DNA of 64,000 bases, from the NCBI GenBank assembly GCA_035268885.1, contig DATFKA010000175.1:21651-85650 (forward strand), given 5' to 3'. Positions within the stretch are counted from its first letter, which is position 1, and each line of letters begins with the position of its first letter. The DNA comes from DATFKA01 sp035268885. GTDB lineage: Bacteria > Bacteroidota > Bacteroidia > Chitinophagales > Saprospiraceae. A program made the translations under genes and the position numbers. This document shows positions 41,906 to 51,900 of the stretch, piece by piece. The notes under the pieces are model-generated. The model was not told the origin of the DNA, ran no database searches, and was given only the letters and a program-made list of their open reading frames with translations.

Positions 41906-42841
41906 ATGGAGACAAGAGATCCACTAGCCCAATTCCGGGTCTATTACAATCATACGATCTACCCCGAGCTACGGCGCCTCGAGCGGCTGCGACGCCGACT
42001 TTTAGGCTTACTGGTAGCTTCCGGTTTTCTTTTGGCCGGTATCCTGGTCTTTGAATTATTCCTCAATATTTGGCTGGTCACCTTAATCCTGATGATACCG
42101 ACTACCCTCTTTGTATTTTATCTGGGTTACCGAATTCGTAGATTTATCCTGACCTTTAAACCTCAGGTCATGCAACTGGTCCTGGAGTTTCTGGAAGGCT
42201 TACCCAATATTACCGAATTGGCCTACGAGGCCAAAGGCGGGATTGACAAACCGGAGTTCATGGAGAGTGAACTCTTTATCACACCGGCGCCTATTTATGA
42301 GAAAGAAGACTTTATTTACGGTAAGGTAGGAGAGATGAGTTTCCGCCTTTGTGAGCTTAATGTACGCGAGCTGTCAAAAGTACGCAACCGCACCAATTAC
42401 GTATTCAAAGGTGTATTTATGCACGCCACTTTTATGGAAGAGACCGAGGGGCGCATTTTAGTATGGCCCCGGGAGTTTAAGCAATACCTGAGCCAGTCTA
42501 TTCGCAATTTCACCTTTCAGGGCGGCACCAACGTCGACCACGAAATCATGAACCCCGAATTCAGGGAAATATTTATGACCTACGCGCTGCCCGACACGCA
42601 TGTAATCAGCATTCTATCCAGGCCAATGCAGGACGCCGTTGTCGAATATTACAAACTGACGGGTAAAGAGATCTATATGTCTTTTCACGACGAAGAGATC
42701 TACATTGCCGTTACCGAACCCAAGGATATCCTGGAACCCTATATCCTACGTCCCAACACCAGCTTCGAGCTGGTAAGGGAGTTTTTTGAGGATATTCATC
42801 TCCTGTTGAACATAGTCGAAGACTTCGATCAGACTCATTAA
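41906..42841 (+). CDS. DUF3137 membrane protein
   Basis: 311 residues from the ATG at 41906 (METRDPLAQFRVYY); the TTG at 41888 would add six residues. Two membrane helices at about 38-85 (LLGLLVASGFLLAGILVFEL and LVTLILMIPTTLFVFYLGYR) form a hairpin with the N-terminus and the long C-terminal domain in the cytoplasm. The soluble domain has the DUF3137 marks: TYALPDTHVISILSRPMQDA, then EIYMSFHDEEIYIAV, and earlier GVFMHATF. The biochemical role is unknown. It stands alone between bamD and the TraB-like gene, with the long 5' leader (41699-41905) shared with the divergent bamD. Confidence 0.85.
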   Translation: METRDPLAQFRVYYNHTIYPELRRLERLRRRLLGLLVASGFLLAGILVFELFLNIWLVTLILMIPTTLFVFYLGYRIRRFILTFKPQVMQLVLEFLEGLPNITELAYEAKGGIDKPEFMESELFITPAPIYEKEDFIYGKVGEMSFRLCELNVRELSKVRNRTNYVFKGVFMHATFMEETEGRILVWPREFKQYLSQSIRNFTFQGGTNVDHEIMNPEFREIFMTYALPDTHVISILSRPMQDAVVEYYKLTGKEIYMSFHDEEIYIAVTEPKDILEPYILRPNTSFELVREFFEDIHLLLNIVEDFDQTH

Positions 42842-42936
42842 GAATAAATTTCACACAACAAATCGACAAAAATGCCTGTTCCAATGTACAGCCCTTTTCT
42901 TTTATTCCATTTTATAATACAAACCTTAAGAAGTTA

Positions 42937-43848
42937 ATGAAAACAGTTTATTTGTTTGTCGTCGGGGTTCTGATCAGTATGACGCCCCTGGTAGCCCAAC
43001 AAGCTACGGATACCCCCGCTGATGTTTTAGAAAAATCTCTGCTTTGGGAAGTTACCGGTAATGGTTTGGAGCAAACCTCCTACGTATACGGTACCATCCA
43101 TATGATTGATAAAGATGATTTCTTCTTCACCGAAGCAACCGAAGAAGCGATGGGTAAAGCCGAGCGCTTCACCTTTGAGATCGACATGGAAGACATGAAC
43201 GATATGGGCAAAATTATGCCCATCATGATGAAGGCCTTCATGGAAGGAGACACCACCCTTTCTGATCTTTTGACGGACGAAGAGTATCAGCTGGTCAGTG
43301 ATCATTTTAAAAAAATCGGGCTGCCCTTAATGATGCTGGAACGTATCAAACCGATGTTCCTCTCCGCTTTGACGGGAGAAGAAATGATGATGCCCGGACA
43401 GGAGGGAGGGTCTATGGTTTCCTATGAATTTGAAATCATGAAGAAAGCACAGGAGAGAAAAAAGCCAATCGAAGGCTTGGAAACCATGGAATTCCAAATG
43501 AGCTTGTTTGATCAAATACCCTACGAAGACCAGGCGCAAATGCTGGTAGAATCCATTCAGTCACCGACTGATTCCTCGGCCGATAATCAGTTGGATATGC
43601 TGGTACAGATTTATAAGAATCAGGATATCGAAGCCATGTTGTCTATGATGGACGACAAGGAAGCCGGTATGGGAAAATACGAGGATATTCTTCTGGTCAG
43701 CCGTAATAAGAACTGGATTCCAGCCATGGAGAAAATGATGAAGGAAAATACGACCTTCTTCGCCGTGGGGGCCGGTCATCTCGGTGGCGAAAATGGCGTT
43801 ATCCGTTTGCTGCGTAAGGCCGGATATACCTTAAAGCCTCTCTATTAG
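42937..43848 (+). CDS. TraB/GumN family secreted protein
   Basis: 303 residues. A signal peptide (VYLFVVGVLISMTPLVA) exports it. The TraB/TIKI fold is shown by YVYGTIHMIDKDDFFFTEA (GTIH motif), the conserved Glu in FTFEIDMEDMND, the central REKDWW-like RNKNWIPAM, and GAGHLGGENGVIRLLRKAGY near the end. Some relatives are metal-dependent peptidases, so hydrolytic action is possible but unproven. Its middle is unusually Met- and acid-rich (EEMMMPGQEGGSMVSYEFEI). Single gene, with 180 bp before the universal stress protein. Confidence 0.9.
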   Translation: MKTVYLFVVGVLISMTPLVAQQATDTPADVLEKSLLWEVTGNGLEQTSYVYGTIHMIDKDDFFFTEATEEAMGKAERFTFEIDMEDMNDMGKIMPIMMKAFMEGDTTLSDLLTDEEYQLVSDHFKKIGLPLMMLERIKPMFLSALTGEEMMMPGQEGGSMVSYEFEIMKKAQERKKPIEGLETMEFQMSLFDQIPYEDQAQMLVESIQSPTDSSADNQLDMLVQIYKNQDIEAMLSMMDDKEAGMGKYEDILLVSRNKNWIPAMEKMMKENTTFFAVGAGHLGGENGVIRLLRKAGYTLKPLY

Positions 43849-44028
43849 ATGATTTTGCAGGGTGGAGCGGATGAAATTCTTTTTTTATTCCAGCCATTCC
43901 ACTCTGCTTACCAGGAAAAATCTCTTACGGACCTGACAAAAGTCATTTCGAAAGTTTTCGATATCCCTTAGGTTTAAGATAGCGTCTTTCCAAAGACGTA
44001 CTTCATTCTTAACCAAAAACGAGCTGAT

Positions 44029-44970
44029 ATGAAAACGAAGAATATTGATTACCCACACGTGGCAGCACCAGATATACTGCCTTACCGGGTTCGAGAAATG
44101 ATGGTGGCCCTCAAGTTGGAATCCACCGATCAGGCCGTATTGGATTATTTAGATTTATTTAGCGCCAAGATTCCTATCCGATCTGTTTACTTTGAGCACG
44201 TCCTTCCACCGATTGACCTATATAGCCCTAACCACTCCGAAGCTGATGAGCTCATGACGCATTATGAGTTAAACCTCGAGGCGATTGAGTCGATGCGCGA
44301 GCAATTGGAAGCCCATCCCATCAATGAACGGGTGGAACACTTTGGCTTCGAAGTTCAGAAAGGTAATCCACTGGAAGAATTACTAAAAAATGCCGATGAA
44401 GTAATGACAGATTTGCTGGTCATTGGCCAACGTGCGGGAACCAATTCCCACGGCATTTTAGCCAAAAACCTGGCGCGCAAAGTAGCCACCCACGCGCTGA
44501 TCATCCCCGAGAAAACACAGCCCCGCTTATCCCGCATTCTGGTACCCATTGATTTTTCTGAATATTCCGTGCGCACGCTCCGTATGGCGCTGTCCATGCA
44601 GGAAGCGATAGCAGACGAGATAATCATTGAAGCCGTTCACGTATACCAGATGCCCAATTTGAGCATCCACAAGATTCCAAAAACCTTTGAGCAATTTAAG
44701 GCCATTGTGGAATCCGACCGAAAGGAAGCCTTTGAGCACTTCATGAATACGCATTTGGATGGCTATCGGGATCAGGTAAAACTGCGCCTCGTAGAGCAAA
44801 AGGGGCCCGGCATTGCAAGATTCATTATGGATTATGCCAACGACACCCAGGCTGACCTCATCATTATGGGTGCCAAAGGGCATTCCCAGGTAGAAAGACT
44901 ATTACTGGGCTCTGTTACCGAAAAGCTATGCTCCACTAACGATCACATCCCCGTGATGGTGATCAAGTAG
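44029..44970 (+). CDS. Tandem universal stress protein (UspA family)
   Basis: 313 residues with two Usp domains. The N-terminal half (about 1-165) is more diverged: its loop reads IGQRAGTNSHGILAKNLARK. The C-terminal half (about 166-313) has the ATP-binding signature G-x2-G-x9-GS: MGAKGHSQVERLLLGSVTEK. The start of domain two is RILVPIDFSEYSVRTLRM. UspA proteins bind ATP and help cells survive starvation and other stress. It converges with the PLP enzyme, with the two coding ends overlapping by 8 bp. Confidence 0.9.
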   Translation: MKTKNIDYPHVAAPDILPYRVREMMVALKLESTDQAVLDYLDLFSAKIPIRSVYFEHVLPPIDLYSPNHSEADELMTHYELNLEAIESMREQLEAHPINERVEHFGFEVQKGNPLEELLKNADEVMTDLLVIGQRAGTNSHGILAKNLARKVATHALIIPEKTQPRLSRILVPIDFSEYSVRTLRMALSMQEAIADEIIIEAVHVYQMPNLSIHKIPKTFEQFKAIVESDRKEAFEHFMNTHLDGYRDQVKLRLVEQKGPGIARFIMDYANDTQADLIIMGAKGHSQVERLLLGSVTEKLCSTNDHIPVMVIK

Positions 44971-45928
44971 GCGGTAAAGGCAGTTTTGTACCGAAGCGCT
45001 GATTGTAGCCTCGGATCCCCTGCAAACCGCCACTGTGAATGAGGACATGGCGGCTACCCCCAGGGATTTGTCCCCGCAAGACTTTTTGCCGGAAGGCCCA
45101 AAAGAGCTTTCCGGTATAAATCGGATCAATATAGAAACCATAGTGGTCCGGGAATTCGCGGATAAACCCCAACAGAGCACTGGTCGTTTTGGCATATCCA
45201 CCGTGATGAAATTCCGTGTGGATATGCCAATTTTTTGGATTTTCATCCAAAAAACTTTCTATTTCCTTCTCGTGAAAATCTCCCTTCAATACACTATAGC
45301 CGAAAACTTGCGAGGCTCCGCCCAAGCCCTGTATCAGACCCGCTGCCGTTCCTCCGGTGCCACAGCAGAGGTGGATACCCTCCGGAAGCTCTCCGAGCTG
45401 TCTTTTAATAGTGTCGGCGAGTTCTGCAGTCCCCTTTAAGGCTAGTGCATTACTCCCCCCCTCTGGTATCATATAGCTATCGCCCACCTGGCTTTGTAAG
45501 ACCTGCTGAAAAGAAGCTTCGTTTTTGCGGCGATAGTCGCTACGACTTATAAAGTGCAATTGCATTCCGCATTTTTTGGCGAAAGCCAGACTAGGATTCA
45601 AGGGCTCCGGACATTCTCCCCGGATCACCCCTACCGTTTGAAAACCGAACAGATAACCAGCCGCCGCCAAAGCGACGATATGATTAGAAAAAGCACCACC
45701 AAAACTAAGCAGTTGCTGGTGTCCCTGTCGGGCGGCTTCCACCAGGTTCCATTTGAGTTTGCGCCATTTGTTGCCACTAAAGGCCAATGGATCGCCTTTC
45801 ACCGGTAAAGCCAGCAGGTCATCCCGTTTCACCCAACATCTAATGTCTCGCTCTCTCAGCCAATCGGCCTGGAAGGATACCAAAGGTGACTCCTGACCCG
45901 GATCAAATAAATCCTGAAACCGCTCCAT
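44963..45928 (-). CDS. PLP-dependent D-cysteine desulfhydrase/ACC deaminase-type enzyme
   Basis: 321-residue fold-type II PLP enzyme. The PLP lysine is Lys54 in FSGNKWRKLKW, and the phosphate-binding loop is CGTGGTAAGLI. Residues SFGGAFSNHIVALAAAGYLF match the Ser/Asn-rich segment of the family. Such enzymes deaminate 1-aminocyclopropane-1-carboxylate or D-cysteine, releasing ammonia and alpha-keto acids; the sequence does not choose between them. It begins one base inside the M16 protease stop (TAATG), so its translation is probably coupled to that gene. The tail overlaps the uspA tail by 8 bp. Confidence 0.9.
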   Translation of the reverse strand: MERFQDLFDPGQESPLVSFQADWLRERDIRCWVKRDDLLALPVKGDPLAFSGNKWRKLKWNLVEAARQGHQQLLSFGGAFSNHIVALAAAGYLFGFQTVGVIRGECPEPLNPSLAFAKKCGMQLHFISRSDYRRKNEASFQQVLQSQVGDSYMIPEGGSNALALKGTAELADTIKRQLGELPEGIHLCCGTGGTAAGLIQGLGGASQVFGYSVLKGDFHEKEIESFLDENPKNWHIHTEFHHGGYAKTTSALLGFIREFPDHYGFYIDPIYTGKLFWAFRQKVLRGQIPGGSRHVLIHSGGLQGIRGYNQRFGTKLPLPPT

Positions 45929-48786
45929 TAAAATCCAAATATCTGCTCCAGGCTTACCTCTTCGATCGGGCCGTACTGCTTGAGGTAGTCGAGGTCAATC
46001 CGGTCTTTGCTTCCCATAACAATGATGGAGAAATCACGCCCCTGCACCTTTCTTTGGTGAAAATCGCGTAACTCCTCTGGTGTTATCCTGGAAATACGTT
46101 CGTAGGCATCCCGTCGCAGGTCGCGGTCATACCCTAGAAAATGCATACTGCGCTGACTCCAGTAGTAGTGACTGGGGGATATTCGCTCACTCTCCATACG
46201 CTTCAGAATGGCTTTTTTGGCCGACTGAATTTGCTGTGGAAAGATGGGCATATCCTCAATAATTGAGGTCAGTGCCGGCAGAGCATCTGAGATCTTATCG
46301 GGCTGGGTGCCTACGTAGGCTTGTAAATAGTGGGACCTTTCTTTGCGCTTCGGCGAACTGTAATAAGCATAAGTACTGTAAGCCAGTGCCTTAGACTCCC
46401 GAATCTCCTGAAAAACAACCGAAGATAATCCGTAGCCAAAGTAGTTGTTATACAGTTCCGAGATCAGGTATTCTTCCAGATCAAACTGCGGCGTACCTTT
46501 GGATAACATATAGATATCGCTCTGCACAATCGGATAATCCAGAAAGTAAACCCTGGCGGGGGTAGCTTGCTCCTGAAAATCTCGGGGCGTTATAATGGAC
46601 TTCAGTTTTTCGGGAACCCGATGGTGCTGCTGGAGCAAAGCCCTTACTTTTTCCTTAGGCACCTGCCCATAAAAGTAAATCTTATGTTCGTAGCTGGTCA
46701 ATTGATGTATCCGCTCGATCAAAGGGGCAGATTGCAGTTCGCGTAATTCGGTCTCCGTGAGGCGCCAGTTAAAGGGATTAACCGCTCCGTATTTAACATA
46801 ATTCCCTAAAGCATCCCGCAGGATGACATTTCGGTTCTGCTTGGAATTTGCCCGGCGGGTTAGTATATCGGAGATGACGTTCTGCAGGGCCTCCGGATTG
46901 GCCTTTACGTGGCCGAGTACGTGCTCAAAGAGTTTGATGCCCTCCTCGAAAGATTCGGGTAAACCTTCGAGCGTGACGTAGCAGCGCTCGTTATTATTAT
47001 GCACATCGAAGTCCAGACCAAGACGGAAGAATTCTTTTTGTAGCTCCGAAGGGCTGTACTCATCTGTACCGAGATAAGGCAGATATTGCAGGGCAATCGA
47101 CAACAGACGGTCGTTATTTTTACCCATCTCGAAAATATAATTCAACTGGAATAACTCATTGTAGGGGTTATACACGTAATCAAATTCGAGATTATCGCGT
47201 AACATCTCCGTATCAATGTGCTGCTTGAAGTCAATAAACTCCGGCTCGAGACGGGGACTGGACTTACTCAGGAATTTTTTAGCATAATCCGACTCCAGGT
47301 CCCGGTTGAGTTGTACGTGGGTGATGGGTGGCTTCTCTACCTTAATCACCTCCTCATCTTCTCCATTTCTCTTGTAAGCCACCACAAAATCATCCTTTAG
47401 CCGCTCTTGGGCAAAAGCCTGAATGTCCGCTTTCGTTTTTTGTTCCATCCACTCGTCGCGCTGGCAGTAGCGTCCCCAGTCGAAGTCGAGAACATAAGCC
47501 TGAGTCATATCACCGGTACGAGCAGCGTTGGATTCACTAGACTTAATGTCATTCAGTTTAAAGTCCCGAATACAGGCTTCAAGCATCCAGTCGTCGAAAT
47601 CTCCATTTTTCAGTTTATCAATTTCGGCCAGCAGGATATCTTTTACTTCTTCCAGGCTTTGTCCTTCCCGGGGCCGCCCAAACAGGCCAAAAGCAGAATG
47701 GTCGGCGTAGTACCAGGCCCAAGCCTCTGCTTCCAGTACTTTTTGTTTTTGGTTGAGTTCCAGGTCCAGGATACCCGCCTTGCCATTGTACATCAAATGA
47801 CGTAAAAGGGTTAGGTAGAGTAAATCATCGGTCTGGCTGGAGCCAAAACGCCAGGCGATGGATACGTATGGCGATTCCTGGCCAAACACTTCCAGTTCGG
47901 TCACCCCTTTACGTTCGGGTAGGGGATCAAATTGCAGTTCTGGCAGCGGCTTAGTTTCGTAGTTGCCAAAATACTTTTCGGCATAAGCCACGGCCTCATC
48001 GGGATCAAAGTCACCCGCTAGTACGATCGCCATATTATTGGGTACGTAATAGGTCTGGAAGTATTGTTGTATATTTTTTTGCGAAGGGCTCCGCAGGTGC
48101 TCCGCACTGCCGATCGTTGTCTGGGTTCCATAAGGGTGATTCGGAAAGAGGTCCTTGCGAATCGCTTTGAATACCTTGCGGAAATCTTTATCCTGGTTGA
48201 TATTAAACTCTTCGTAGACCGTCTCCAACTCGGTATGAAATAGTCGCAGGGCCATCATCCGGAAGCGCTCGCTCTCCAACTCCATCCAACGCTCCAGCTC
48301 ATTGCTGGGGATGTCGTTGACATATACCGTCTGATCGACCCAGGTGTAGGCATTAGTACGGTTGGCACCAATGGAGCTACTGAGCTTATCGTATTCGTTG
48401 GGAGCTACTAGTTGGGCCGCTTCGCCCGAGAGGCGATCAATTTCGGCGTAGATAGTCAGGCGTTCCGCTTCGTCTTTCGTTTGACGGTGCTTCTCGTAGA
48501 GATCCGAAATCTTTTCCAACAGGATTTTTTCTTTTTCCCAGTTGGCCGCCCCGATCTTACTGGTCCCTTTGAAGAGCATGTGCTCCATGTAGTGAGCCAG
48601 GCCGGTGGTCTCTGCCGGATCTTGTTTGGAGCCGGAGCGCACCGCTATGTTGGTAAAAATACGAGGCTCTTTGGGATTGACGCTGAGTAGCAGCCTTAGC
48701 CCGTTATCAAGTATATATTCTTTGACCTCCAGTGCATCGTTTGGGTAAGTTTGGTATTCGTACGTTTTCTGTTTCGTCTTTAGCAT
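45928..48786 (-). CDS. M16 family zinc peptidase (insulinase/PqqL-like), cytosolic
   Basis: 952 residues from the ATG at 48786; the longer reading would begin inside a terminator hairpin. The inverted zinc motif is HYMEH (His65, Glu68, His69) in TGLAHYMEHMLFKG, and the third ligand is expected downstream in the ETVYEEFNIN helix. There are two M16 halves (about 20-470 and 480-930), the second without zinc residues, as in pitrilysin. There is no signal peptide, so it is likely cytosolic. It degrades peptides inside a closed chamber. The PLP enzyme follows by translational coupling, an unexpected pairing. Upstream it is isolated from the BNR gene by a strong hairpin. Confidence 0.9.
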   Translation of the reverse strand: MLKTKQKTYEYQTYPNDALEVKEYILDNGLRLLLSVNPKEPRIFTNIAVRSGSKQDPAETTGLAHYMEHMLFKGTSKIGAANWEKEKILLEKISDLYEKHRQTKDEAERLTIYAEIDRLSGEAAQLVAPNEYDKLSSSIGANRTNAYTWVDQTVYVNDIPSNELERWMELESERFRMMALRLFHTELETVYEEFNINQDKDFRKVFKAIRKDLFPNHPYGTQTTIGSAEHLRSPSQKNIQQYFQTYYVPNNMAIVLAGDFDPDEAVAYAEKYFGNYETKPLPELQFDPLPERKGVTELEVFGQESPYVSIAWRFGSSQTDDLLYLTLLRHLMYNGKAGILDLELNQKQKVLEAEAWAWYYADHSAFGLFGRPREGQSLEEVKDILLAEIDKLKNGDFDDWMLEACIRDFKLNDIKSSESNAARTGDMTQAYVLDFDWGRYCQRDEWMEQKTKADIQAFAQERLKDDFVVAYKRNGEDEEVIKVEKPPITHVQLNRDLESDYAKKFLSKSSPRLEPEFIDFKQHIDTEMLRDNLEFDYVYNPYNELFQLNYIFEMGKNNDRLLSIALQYLPYLGTDEYSPSELQKEFFRLGLDFDVHNNNERCYVTLEGLPESFEEGIKLFEHVLGHVKANPEALQNVISDILTRRANSKQNRNVILRDALGNYVKYGAVNPFNWRLTETELRELQSAPLIERIHQLTSYEHKIYFYGQVPKEKVRALLQQHHRVPEKLKSIITPRDFQEQATPARVYFLDYPIVQSDIYMLSKGTPQFDLEEYLISELYNNYFGYGLSSVVFQEIRESKALAYSTYAYYSSPKRKERSHYLQAYVGTQPDKISDALPALTSIIEDMPIFPQQIQSAKKAILKRMESERISPSHYYWSQRSMHFLGYDRDLRRDAYERISRITPEELRDFHQRKVQGRDFSIIVMGSKDRIDLDYLKQYGPIEEVSLEQIFGF

Positions 48787-48844
48787 GTACCTTTTTTTAG
48801 GTGGGCCGCAATTCAGCAAAAATAGCAGCCTTTTATTTAGGACG

Positions 48845-48888
48845 CAAAAAAAACAACAGCCCCGGCCAAATAGTTTGGCCGGGGCTGT
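48845..48888 (-). terminator. Rho-independent terminator of the BNR protein gene
   Basis: ACAGCCCCGGCCAAA (48856-48870) and TTTGGCCGGGGCTGT (48874-48888) form a perfect 15-bp stem with a 3-nt loop, and an A tract at 48846-48853 gives the T tract on the minus strand. It lies 33 bp past the stop at 48921. Confidence 0.92.
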
Positions 48889-48920
48889 CAATTGAATCCG
48901 TTGTTTGTCTAAGAAATTGT

Positions 48921-51900
48921 CTAACGATTCATTTGGATGGGCTCAAAGTTTTTGAACAGGGAAAAATCTAGCTCTTCGATATGCTCCTGAAAGGCCTTGA
49001 AGTCTCCCGTCATGAAAGTATTGATCTGCTCCAGTACCTTCTGTGTATCTTTTTTCGCCTTGGTAATAGCGCGCTGTGCGCCCTGATTCGGTGCACCATC
49101 CGATGAGCTGATGTAGCCCCTGGCACTGCGTAATGTACTACTCAGGTTATCCGAAGAGCGTTGAATCCCCTTCAGTCCGTCGGGCATCATGTACAGCATC
49201 TCCAGGCGATCCACCTCTTTGCCCAGTGCTTTCATTTTGTCCTTGGTCTCCTTTTGCGCTTCCTCGTCGAGCGTTTCTATTGCGGCGGATACGCGCTTCA
49301 TGGTTTTGCGTACCTCTTTCAGCTGATCAAAACCAGCCGTAGCCTTTTCAACCATCTGCTCGAAATCGCGGTAAGCAGCATCCTTAGCGCGCATCTGCTC
49401 CATGGTGAAAGACAACCTTGGATCGGCCTTCACAGTCACCTCTGTCTCGTCGCTAAAGTCACCAAACTCTAAAGCAATGGTGTAGGTACCCGGCAGAACA
49501 GACGGTCCTCCGGGAGGATCGGCATCCGGGCGGCGATCCCGGCGGGAGGGGTATTCCACGCCGTTGCGGTTAAGCGACCAGTAGATCCGATTCATGCCGG
49601 TATCCAGTTTATTGCTAAAGGTGCGGATCGTATCACCGGCGCTATTAATTACGTGAAACTTAGCTTCCCCATCTTTTGGTGTTGTGGGGGCTTCTTCATC
49701 CGTTTCTTCTTCCTGCTTGTCCATATCTTCGGTAGCGGGCTTTCGCCAAACGGTAAGCATGGCACCCGAACGGCGATTTTCGCCCACGTAAATACCATCC
49801 CCTGGAAAATGAAAGCCATCGTAAGATTTATACTCAGCCAGATAAGCATCCGGCGTATCAAACAGCGCTACTTCTTCTTCCACGATTTCCGGATTTGCAG
49901 CCATGGCCCGCAGCGGACGAATATCATCCAGAATCCAGGCTGCTCTACCAAAGGTACCGATGATCAGGTCGTGCTCCCGTGGGTGAATCTTCATATCAAT
50001 GGTAGAAGCGGCGGGGTAGCCATTCGTCCAACGCGTCCAGTTCTTCGCACCGTCAATACTGATGTATAGTCCATTATCGGTACCCAGAAACAGTAGATTG
50101 GGTTCTTCCGGATCTTGTACAATGGATTCCGCATAGCCGCGTACCTGATCCGTGTTCACAATATTGGTGAAGGTCTTACCAAAGTCATTGGTATGAAAAA
50201 CCATAGGCGTAAAATCATTGCGGCGGTAATCGTTCACTACAATAAAGGCTTCTCCGGCATTTTCCGGGGATACCTCAATGTAGGGAATCCAGCTGCCTGG
50301 CTTCGCGCCTTTCAATCGGCTGGCCAGATTGGTCCAGGTTTTTCCCTTATCCTGGGTCAATTGGAGGTTGCCGTCGTCGGTACCAACCCAGATAACTTCT
50401 TCGTCGGCCGGACTGGGGGCGATGGCCACGATGGTGGTGAAGTTCTCCGCGCCGGTCGCATCGATGGTCAAACCACCACTCTCACCCTGCTTTTGCTTGG
50501 CAGTGTCGTTGGTAGTCAGATCGGGAGAAAGTACTTCCCAGCTATCTCCACAATCGGTACTGTAGTGTACAAATTGGCTGCCAAAATACAGACCACAATC
50601 ATTGAAAGGATCCTGGGCAATGGCCGCATTCCAATTAAAGCGCAGTGTCATACTGTCGTCGGGATGGGTAGGCACAATGCGTTTGGTATATCCCGTCTCC
50701 CGGTCGACCATACCGACGCGTCCCTGCTGAGACATGGCGTAGGCGTAGCGATTATTATCCGGTCGGAAGACCACGTCAAAACCGTCCCCAAAGTAAATCT
50801 CCTGCCATTCGTGGTTGCGGATGCCACCGTCCTGCCACAAGTAAGCGGGGCCGATCCAGGAACCGTTATCCTGCATACCCCCCGCCACGTTGTAAGGGAT
50901 ATCCATATCGTAGTTGATATGATAGAACTGGGCCAATGGCAGGTTGCTAACAAAGCGCCAGGTTTTACCACCATCGCGTGTAATGTTTAGTCCCCCATCA
51001 TTACCATCGATCATGTAACCGGGGTCTTCCGGGTGAATCCACCAGGCGTGGTGGTCGGGGTGTACGCCGGAGTACGGCAGCAGGGTACGCCAGTTACGCC
51101 CCCCATCTTCTGAGATATTGACCAGCGAGAAGAGACTGTATAGGCGGTTCTCGTTCTGTGGATCTACGAAGATGTCAGAGTAGTAGAAAGGGCGATTGCC
51201 AATCCCTTCGTCGGCCGTTACTTTCGACCAGGTGTTACCCCCATCCATCGATTTGTACAGGGCATTTTCTTTGGCTTCGACCAGGGCATAGACGATATTG
51301 GGCTTCGAGGGCGCAAAGGCCAGTCCGATCCGACCCAGTGGGCCTTTCGGCAAACCATTCTTTTGGTTTTTCTCCGTCCAGGTATCGCCACCATCGTAGG
51401 TAATAAAAAGACCTGAGCCTTCGCCACCGGAGTTAAAGGTCCAGGGCTTACGGCCAAACTCCCAGAGCGCCGCAATTATTTTATTAGGATTGGAGGGGTC
51501 GACGACCATATCCGCCACGCCAGTGGAGGCGTTGGCTTCCAGGATCAACTCCCAGGTCTCGCCACCGTCGGTGGTGCGGTAGACACCCCGCTCGGGATTG
51601 TCTCCCCAGATAGAGCCCAGGGCACCGACGTAAACCACATCCGGATCATCTTCGTGGACAATAATCCGGTGGATATTGATGGTCTTCTCCAGACCCATCA
51701 TTTCCCAGGTGCGTCCGCCATCCAGACTTTTATAAATACCGCCTCCGGAGTTATGAGAGTTCCGGGGATTACCTTCGCCCGTACCAACCCAAATCTCGCT
51801 GGGGTTCTGCTGATTAATGGTGACCGCACCAATGGAAATAACGGGTTGGTCATCAAAGATGGGCTCCCATTTGACACCCCCGTTGGTTGATTTCCAGACA

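Noticed and set aside
43857..43906. Possible hairpin terminator after the TraB-like gene
   Set aside because: The arms (43857-43870 and 43893-43906) match only 11 of 14 with a long T-containing loop and no T tract after the stem.
48787..48891. Extended M16 start with a cysteine- and arginine-rich leader
   Set aside because: That DNA is the terminator hairpin of the upstream gene and its translation looks artificial.
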